Position numbers and translations under genes: made by a program. This document shows positions 29,261 through 34,566 of a stretch of 34,566 nucleotides of DNA, one piece after another. A model generated the notes under the pieces. The model saw only the letters and a program-made list of their open reading frames with translations. It was not told where the DNA came from and ran no database searches. This DNA comes from Bacteroidota bacterium (GTDB lineage Bacteria > Bacteroidota > Bacteroidia > AKYH767-A > 2013-40CM-41-45), in assembly GCA_026391945.1 (NCBI GenBank), contig JAPLDA010000076.1, positions 77,633 to 112,198 on the forward strand, written 5' to 3'. Positions within the stretch are counted from its first letter, which is position 1, and each line of letters opens with the position of its first letter.

Positions 29261-30967
29261 TCAGTTACGTTCAAATTTTCTTTTCCTCATCATCGTTCTG
29301 AAAATTCCATACAATACAATCAGCAGCACGGGCAGGAGGGTGTTCAGCCATTTCACTGAACTGTTTTCAGTTTTTGCTTTGTCCAGCAACCGGAGTTTGA
29401 TTTCTTTCGCACGCAGGCTCATCAACCCCGAGTCATCGCATAAATAATCGACACAGTTCAGGATGAAATTACGGTTGCCATACGTTTGACCGGTAAAGCG
29501 ATCGTACCCCAGCGGGTAAATCGTTCCTTTCCGGCTCACGTAACTTTCTGCGACATCACCGTCGCTTACAACAATCATTTTCGAAGACGTCCCGGTTTCA
29601 TGGAAACCAATCGCGGGATCATTCGCAATCGTTTCCGGTATCCTGTTTTTGAAATTGGAAGTGAAACTGCCTTCCAGCAGCACAGCAACCGGCAGGTGTG
29701 ATTTGTTGAATTGTTTCGGGTCAGGTTTTTCTTTCAGGATATTCAGGCTCACGCGTACGGGTGCGAGAATCGCTTTGGAATATTCGGAAGAAAACAGAAG
29801 GAAAGTTTTTTGAATGCCCGCTGCTTCGATCGTGTCAATGGTACTGGCAAAATCAAGTTTGATGGCGTTCAGGTTGCGCACCACAGGGTGCAATGATGTC
29901 GGGTTGATGAGCGGTGAAAAGTACCAGGGAAACAATTCTGTTTTGGGCTGGTTGCCAACCTGCCCGGTTACCACGGGAATCGGCGCCGCCTGCATGTCCA
30001 TGAGCAGGTCATAATTTATCCGTACCCCGTACCTGAACAACTGGTCGTCGAGGTTCAGCTCTTTTGCAATGGCCACATTGGTACTGGTGACAGCCAGGCT
30101 GTCGATGTTGATCTGCATGGCGTCCATCAGCCAGAGAACTCTTCCGCCGTTCATGATGAACTGGTCGATGATGAATTTATCTTTTTCGCTGAAGGCAGAA
30201 TCAGGTTTGGCAATGATCAGCGTTTTGATATTCTTCAGTGCATCCAGCTTTCCATGGATGGAAACCGTGTCGACTTTGTACGACTCCTGCAGTGCACGGG
30301 CAGCATCCGTAATTTGTTTTGTGTTGAGTTCACCGTGTCCCTGTAAAAATGCGATTCGTGTTTTCAGTTTACTCGTCAGGTTTTTTATTCCTTTGATGAA
30401 ATCATATTCCAGTCCTTCGATGGAGTTGTTCAGCATCTGCTCCGAACCGCTTCCCATCTGGCTTTTCAGAAGCTGAAGAGGAATTTCTTCGGCGCGGTAA
30501 TTCAAAATAGCGCCCGGGAAAATAATTTTCTGTGACGTTCCGCCCTGTTGCCTTTCTTCGAGGTTGGTGGGCTCCAGTCCTTTTTTGGATAGTTGCTGGT
30601 ACAGTTTATTCCGTTCTTCCTTGTTGGCAATGGCATTCGGATCGATGAACTCGTATTCGATGTTGTTGCCGGCATACACACGAAACTCATCCAGCAATTC
30701 CCTTGTGGAATTTCTCAGCCGTTTGAAACCGGGCGGAAGCTCACCATCGAGATAAATTTTGACATAGATGACATCATCCAGTTTTTTTAAAAGTTCTTTG
30801 GTGGATGGAGCGAGGGAAAATCTTTTTTCCGCAGTAAGATCCATCCTCGTGAAAACAAAACCGGAAATCACGTTCACCAGGATCAGCATGGTTACGGCCA
30901 GGATGAGCCGGATGATGTTTTGCTTTTTAAGCTGACGTTTCACGGTATTGGAGTTGGATGCATTCAT
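29261..30967 (-). CDS. gldG: gliding-motility ABC transporter auxiliary protein GldG
   Basis: A 568-residue membrane protein. The start ATG at 30967 gives a basic N terminus followed by a membrane segment (~18-38, LILAVTMLILVNVISGFVF). The long frame to 31060 merely overlaps gldF. The large periplasmic part has the ABC-type auxiliary signature: MDLTAEKRFSLAPSTKELLKKL, LPPGFKRLRNSTRELLDEF, and FIMNGGRVLWLMDAMQ. A second membrane segment is at the C terminus (~538-556, LLPVLLIVLYGIF), ending in a basic tail. GldG acts with GldF and the ATPase GldA, which is needed for gliding in Flavobacterium, although homologues occur in non-gliders. gldA is not in the window. The start lies 4 bases after the gldF stop. 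Confidence 0.93.
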   Translation of the reverse strand: MNASNSNTVKRQLKKQNIIRLILAVTMLILVNVISGFVFTRMDLTAEKRFSLAPSTKELLKKLDDVIYVKIYLDGELPPGFKRLRNSTRELLDEFRVYAGNNIEYEFIDPNAIANKEERNKLYQQLSKKGLEPTNLEERQQGGTSQKIIFPGAILNYRAEEIPLQLLKSQMGSGSEQMLNNSIEGLEYDFIKGIKNLTSKLKTRIAFLQGHGELNTKQITDAARALQESYKVDTVSIHGKLDALKNIKTLIIAKPDSAFSEKDKFIIDQFIMNGGRVLWLMDAMQINIDSLAVTSTNVAIAKELNLDDQLFRYGVRINYDLLMDMQAAPIPVVTGQVGNQPKTELFPWYFSPLINPTSLHPVVRNLNAIKLDFASTIDTIEAAGIQKTFLLFSSEYSKAILAPVRVSLNILKEKPDPKQFNKSHLPVAVLLEGSFTSNFKNRIPETIANDPAIGFHETGTSSKMIVVSDGDVAESYVSRKGTIYPLGYDRFTGQTYGNRNFILNCVDYLCDDSGLMSLRAKEIKLRLLDKAKTENSSVKWLNTLLPVLLIVLYGIFRTMMRKRKFERN

Positions 30968-30971
30968 GGCC

Positions 30972-31706
30972 TTACCATTTTCTTTTTTCGATGACAAACC
31001 TGGTGAGCAGCAGGAAGAAACCGGTGAGGGTGATGAAATAAACGACGTCGCGGGTATCAATCACACCGCGGCTGATGGATGTATAATGTGTACTGATGCC
31101 AACCTGGGATAAAATCCCGGGGAGCATTCCGCCGAGACTGAACGTGCTCAGCGATTCGAACCCGGAATAAAAAAAATAAGAAAGGATGACGGCGAGAATA
31201 AAGGAGACGATCTGGTTATTGGTGAGGGCGGAAGCCAGGATGCCGATGGAAACAAAGGCACTGCATAAAAAAAGCAGCCCGGCATAAGAACCAGCGATGG
31301 CACCGCTGTCCACGTTGCCTTTCGGCGAAGCAAGAAAATATACCGAAACATAATAGAGGAGGGTGGGGAGCAACGAAAAAAGCACCAGCAAAACTCCTGA
31401 AAGATATTTGGCAAACACAATCTGGAAATCACTCAGCGGGCGTGTGAGCAGCAACTCAATCGTTCCGGTTTTATTTTCTTCGGCAAAGGAGCGCATGGTC
31501 ACCGCCGGAATTAAAAACAAAAACATCCATGGAGCGAGGATGAACAACGTGTCGATGTTGGCATAGCCGTTTTCGAGGATGTTGAAATCCGTTCCCGGCA
31601 CCACCCACATGAACAAACCGATGGATAAAAGAAAAACAATCATCACGAGGTACCCGATGAGTGAGCCGAGGAAACTGTTGATTTCTTTTTTAAGAAGTGC
31701 GATCAA
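30972..31706 (-). CDS. gldF: gliding-motility ABC transporter permease GldF
   Basis: A 244-residue inner-membrane permease with six hydrophobic segments. The sequence opens with LLKKEINSFLGSLIGYLVM and contains MRSFAEENKTGTIELLLTRPLSDFQIVFAKYL, the conserved ABC-2 permease loop. The start is TTG (31706); no ATG or GTG lies near it in frame before the membrane segments. It forms the transporter with GldA and GldG. The gene follows the SAM hydroxide adenosyltransferase-like gene by 92 bases. A -7-like TACTTTTG at 31735-31728 lacks a matching -33 box, so transcription probably reads through from upstream, but a separate start cannot be excluded. Confidence 0.94.
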   Translation of the reverse strand: MIALLKKEINSFLGSLIGYLVMIVFLLSIGLFMWVVPGTDFNILENGYANIDTLFILAPWMFLFLIPAVTMRSFAEENKTGTIELLLTRPLSDFQIVFAKYLSGVLLVLFSLLPTLLYYVSVYFLASPKGNVDSGAIAGSYAGLLFLCSAFVSIGILASALTNNQIVSFILAVILSYFFYSGFESLSTFSLGGMLPGILSQVGISTHYTSISRGVIDTRDVVYFITLTGFFLLLTRFVIEKRKW

Positions 31707-31798
31707 AGGAATTTAAAATTAGCGAGCCAAAAGTAATTTTTTTTGCTGAAGGATGAGTGATAAAAAATCCCGGCAGCAGGAAAGGAAGATTCAAGGGT

Positions 31799-32590
31799 TC
31801 AGGTAAACTCAATCCGGATTGTATCCATGAGTTTGATGCGAAGCATGGAAGCAGCATTGTCCTGGTTCATGGCAATTTCAAGATACCCGTCATGATTGAA
31901 CAGCGCTGCCATTTCCCCGGGTTCCACATCAAAGTAATTGTTGCTGATCACATCCATATCGTATTCCGCTTTGCGGAGATAGATCATGAACGAACGGCCT
32001 TTCCTCGTGGTGTCGAACAACTCCCTGGTAATGTTGGAAATGATGTTGCCGAAAGAATCAATGTAAACGGCCGAACCGCGTATGCTGCCGGAATGGTCAA
32101 CGGTCGGGAAGGTGTGAAAACTCTGAACCAGTTCATCCATCTTTTCGCCCAGTTCCGAAACGGCACGACCTTCTGCGAAGGAAGAGATGGTCGACAAAAA
32201 ATGATCATACACTTCGGCAAGAGATGCCTTTGCCGGAACCGGAAGTTTATAAATTTCTTTTTCTGACTCACCGAGTACCAGCGAAAACAGACCGCTGTCT
32301 TCCCCCGTAAAAAAATGATCATTACTTTTGACCATGAGGTAATTTCTTTTTTCATCGAGCTGTCCTTGTTTACCGCTTCCCGAGATACCAATGAAATGAA
32401 GCGTTCCGGGTGGGAATTTGTTAAAACAGTTCTTGATGACGAACGATGCCTGTAAAATATCAAATGGCTGGATGTCATGACTGATGTCAACCAACTGAAT
32501 GGCCGGGTTCCGGCTGATCAGTTCTCCTTTAAATGCTGCGAGGTAATGATCTCTCAATCCCCAGTCAGTTGTTAAAGTAATAATAGGCAT
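31799..32590 (-). CDS. SAM hydroxide adenosyltransferase-family protein (DUF62, chlorinase/fluorinase fold)
   Basis: A 263-residue cytoplasmic protein of the family that hydrolyses S-adenosylmethionine to adenosine and methionine. Family marks are LTTDWGLRDHY at residues 6-16, GLFSLVLG near 100-107, and the C-terminal-domain motif YIDSFGNIISNI (177-188). The water-activating Asp-Arg-His triad known from archaeal members is not evident. The usual VDPGVG-type segment reads IGISGSGKQ here, and no HGRD-like string follows; AEVYDHFLS is at that place. Activity may therefore be altered. The gene has a good promoter, is divergent from phoH, and leads into gldF. The order SAM hydrolase-like, PhoH, PurC is one I recall for the phylum. 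Confidence 0.85.
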   Translation of the reverse strand: MPIITLTTDWGLRDHYLAAFKGELISRNPAIQLVDISHDIQPFDILQASFVIKNCFNKFPPGTLHFIGISGSGKQGQLDEKRNYLMVKSNDHFFTGEDSGLFSLVLGESEKEIYKLPVPAKASLAEVYDHFLSTISSFAEGRAVSELGEKMDELVQSFHTFPTVDHSGSIRGSAVYIDSFGNIISNITRELFDTTRKGRSFMIYLRKAEYDMDVISNNYFDVEPGEMAALFNHDGYLEIAMNQDNAASMLRIKLMDTIRIEFT

Positions 32591-32640
32591 CAGGAAAAAA
32601 ATAGCTTGTTGGTGTTCATAACTTCTGTAAGCGTACCCGC

Positions 32641-32671
32641 CAAAAGTACTGATATTTGCATAGTATTGAAA
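32641..32671 (-). promoter_or_regulatory. Bacteroidota-type promoter for the DUF62-gldF-gldG unit
   Basis: On the minus strand TTTC (32671-32668), a 19-base spacer and TACTTTTG (32648-32641, perfect TAnnTTTG). The -7 element lies 50 bases before the start at 32590. The same pair of boxes at the same spacing occurs before the osmC-like gene. Confidence 0.6.
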
Positions 32672-32774
32672 CGATATTTTTTATCCCGGTAAATCTCTTC
32701 ATTCATCAGCGGATGTGGATGAAAAAGGCAGAGCGATTCCGGATCATTCTTAATAAAATAAAAATAACCATACG

Positions 32775-33713
32775 TTGAGCGAAGTAATTATTCCTATTGA
32801 CACCTTCAACCCCGTCGAATTTTTTGGTGTGAACGACAGCAACCTTGAAGTGTTAAGAAAAAATTTTCCTGAACTGAAATTAGTTGCCCGTGGCAATGAA
32901 ATCAAAGTAATTGGTGATGAAAAAAACATCCACGTCTTCAGTGAAAAAATCAACCGGCTGATCCAGCATTACCAGAAGTTTGGAAGCCTCACGGTCGACA
33001 ACGTGGAACATTTCCTCTCCGATAAAGGGAAGGATGCTGTTCCAAACGGCCAGCCTACAACCGATGTCCTCGTGTTCGGACAAAACGGAATCATGGTTCG
33101 TGCACGCACTGTCAACCAGAAAAAAATGGTGGAGAGCACGGAGAAAAATGACATCGTATTTGCCATCGGACCTGCCGGAACCGGTAAAACGTATACTGCT
33201 GTTGCTTTGGCTGTGCGTGCGTTAAAAAACCGTGAGATCAAAAGAATTATTCTCACACGCCCCGCAGTAGAAGCCGGTGAAAACCTGGGATTTCTCCCCG
33301 GAGATCTGAAGGAAAAAATTGATCCGTACCTCCGGCCGTTGTATGATGCCTTGTACGACATGATCCAGGGTGAAAAAGTAAAAACCTATATCGAGAACGG
33401 AATCATCGAAGTAGCTCCGCTTGCATTCATGAGGGGAAGAACTCTTGACAATGCTTTTGTGATTCTCGATGAAGCCCAGAATGCCACTGAAAGCCAGTTG
33501 AAAATGTTTCTGACGAGGATGGGCCCTTCAGCTAAATTCATTGTCACCGGCGACGTTACTCAAATTGATCTTCCAAGGAACCAGCCTTCGGGATTGGTGC
33601 AGGCGATTAAAATATTATCCAATGTAAAAGGAATTGATTTTATTTATCTTGACGGACAAGACGTGGTTCGTCACCGCATCGTCAAGGAAATCATCGAAGC
33701 CTATAATAAGTAA
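32775..33713 (+). CDS. PhoH-family ATPase
   Basis: A 312-residue cytoplasmic P-loop protein. Residues 1-125 hold the N-terminal KH-like part; the PhoH domain follows, with Walker A GPAGTGKT (132-139), LTRPAVEAGENLGFLPGDL (160-178), PLAFMRGRTL (215-224) and Walker B VILDEAQN (229-236). The family is linked to RNA metabolism and rRNA processing (ybeZ-like), with the exact role unresolved. The start is TTG at 32775, giving (M)SEVIIPIDTFNPVEFFGVN; no ATG lies before the conserved N terminus. It diverges from the SAM hydrolase-family gene and precedes purC by 41 bases. Confidence 0.93.
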   Translation: MSEVIIPIDTFNPVEFFGVNDSNLEVLRKNFPELKLVARGNEIKVIGDEKNIHVFSEKINRLIQHYQKFGSLTVDNVEHFLSDKGKDAVPNGQPTTDVLVFGQNGIMVRARTVNQKKMVESTEKNDIVFAIGPAGTGKTYTAVALAVRALKNREIKRIILTRPAVEAGENLGFLPGDLKEKIDPYLRPLYDALYDMIQGEKVKTYIENGIIEVAPLAFMRGRTLDNAFVILDEAQNATESQLKMFLTRMGPSAKFIVTGDVTQIDLPRNQPSGLVQAIKILSNVKGIDFIYLDGQDVVRHRIVKEIIEAYNK

Positions 33714-33720
33714 TTCAAAA

Positions 33721-33741
33721 ACCTGTCATGTTATGGCAGGT
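33721..33741 (+). terminator. hairpin between phoH and purC
   Basis: ACCTGTCAT and ATGGCAGGT form a 9-bp stem with one G-T pair around GTT, 7 bases after the phoH stop and 13 bases before the purC ATG. There is no T run, so it is more likely an RNA-stability or attenuating structure than a full terminator. Confidence 0.35.
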
Positions 33742-33754
33742 ATAAAAAGAAACA

Positions 33755-34566
33755 ATGAATCTTACTGCTGTGTCATCTGTAATTGATAAAACGAATTTCC
33801 ATCTCCCGAAACAAACTACCTATTATCATGGTAAAGTGAGAGATGTTTACACCATTGATAATAAGTTGATGGTGATGATTGTAAGTGATCGTATCTCAGC
33901 TTTCGATGTGGTTCTGCCGAGAGCCATTCCTTTCAAGGGACAGGTACTGAACAGCATTGCTTCAAGGATGATGGAAGCAACCAAAGACATTGTTCCGAAC
34001 TGGATCATCAGCGTACCTGATCCCAATGTCACCATTGGAAAAATGTGTAAACCATTTCGTGTTGAAATGGTGATCAGGGGTTATTTATCAGGGCATGCCT
34101 GGCGCGAATACCAACTTGGGAAACGGGTTCTTTGCGGTGCGAGGCTTCCTGACGGCATGAGGGAAAACGATCAATTCCCGGAGCCCATCATCACGCCGTC
34201 AACAAAAGCATCGGTTGGACATGACCTCGATATTTCCGGAGAAGAGATCGTTGCACAGGGAATTGTTTCTGCAAAGGATTATGATCAGCTTGAAAGATTC
34301 ACAAGAGCTGTTTTTAAACGTGGTACCGAACTGGCTTTGAAACAGGGATTGATTCTCGCCGATACCAAATACGAGTTCGGAAAACTGGATGGCGATATTG
34401 TTCTGATTGATGAAATACACACGCCTGATTCTTCCCGGTATTTTTACGAAGAAGGGTATGCAGAGCGCCAGGAGAAAGGTGAGCCACAGAAACAACTCTC
34501 GAAAGAGTTTGTGAGGGAATGGCTGATCAAAAATAATTTCCAGGGAAAAGAAGGACAGGTGGTTCC
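33755..34566 (+). CDS. purC: phosphoribosylaminoimidazole-succinocarboxamide synthase (right end cut off)
   Basis: The first 270 residues of SAICAR synthetase, which couples CAIR and aspartate with ATP in purine synthesis. The ATG at 33755 leads to [10 protein letters not shown] (ATP site), [35 protein letters not shown] and [11 protein letters not shown], all family hallmarks. The length so far fits the ~300-residue form, so about 30-40 residues lie beyond the window. It is preceded by a short hairpin after phoH and may be cotranscribed with it. The frame is intact to the last base. Confidence 0.96.
   Translation, partial: MNLTAVSSVIDKTNFHLPKQTTYYHGKVRDVYTIDNKLMVMIVSDRISAFDVVLPRAIPFKGQVLNSIASRMMEATKDIVPNWIISVPDPNVTIGKMCKPFRVEMVIRGYLSGHAWREYQLGKRVLCGARLPDGMRENDQFPEPIITPSTKASVGHDLDISGEEIVAQGIVSAKDYDQLERFTRAVFKRGTELALKQGLILADTKYEFGKLDGDIVLIDEIHTPDSSRYFYEEGYAERQEKGEPQKQLSKEFVREWLIKNNFQGKEGQVV

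Noticed and set aside
31728-31735. TACTTTTG as a separate gldF promoter
   Set aside because: A perfect -7 match, but no TTTG-like -33 box at 17-21 bases; left as a note under gldF.

Overview
The window is chromosomal DNA of a member of the phylum Bacteroidota. It carries gldF and gldG, at least four secreted proteins with type IX secretion (T9SS) C-terminal sorting domains, a GWxTD-domain protein, an LptD–amidase–MlaD–Fe-S protein block, and promoters that fit the phylum's -33 TTTG / -7 TAnnTTTG pattern rather than -35/-10 boxes. I cannot fix the genus. No rRNA, tRNA, CRISPR array, transposase or phage gene was seen. Both ends cut through genes: pyrB on the left and purC on the right.

Layout. 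(1) 1-3513, plus strand: end of pyrB, a STAS-domain protein, a small T9SS cargo protein, ribonuclease Z (rnz) and a BadF-type N-acetylglucosamine kinase-like protein, closely packed. (2) 3502-9714, minus strand: an orphan receiver-Hpt protein, a family 2 glycosyltransferase, a GWxTD protein and LptD. (3) 9749-14257, plus strand: cell-wall amidase with a SPOR-like tail, MlaD-like lipid transport protein, then a membrane/iron-sulfur electron-transfer set in which a protein that I recall as usually one chain is split in two at an ATGA junction. (4) 14258-23974, accessory-looking: a TrmO-like protein, four T9SS cargo proteins, a decayed gene invaded by short palindromic elements, and several families of intergenic repeats and hairpins. 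(5) 24044-26843, a stress module: a bacterial eRF1-like (baeRF/Balon-type) protein and a tandem universal stress protein in one minus-strand operon, with an OsmC-like peroxidase gene diverging from it. (6) 26918-34566, core genes: dnaN, DUF4340-like protein, gldG, gldF and a SAM hydroxide adenosyltransferase-family gene on the minus strand, then phoH and purC on the plus strand.

The most interesting signal is in region 5. The 405-base space between the eRF1-like gene and osmC contains two copies of an ATGA-N6-TCAT palindrome (the TGA-N6-TCA core of Crp/Fnr-family sites). They face in opposite directions, and each abuts a -33-like element with exactly 19 bases to a -7 element. The two promoters therefore have superimposable geometry, which suggests that one Crp/Fnr-type regulator switches on a putative ribosome-hibernation factor, a Usp and a peroxidase together. 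Other points for a second look are the split Fe-S protein, the antisense-overlapping start regions of lptD and the amidase, the repeat-riddled pseudogene, and an SAM-hydrolase-family protein whose usual catalytic residues are not evident.
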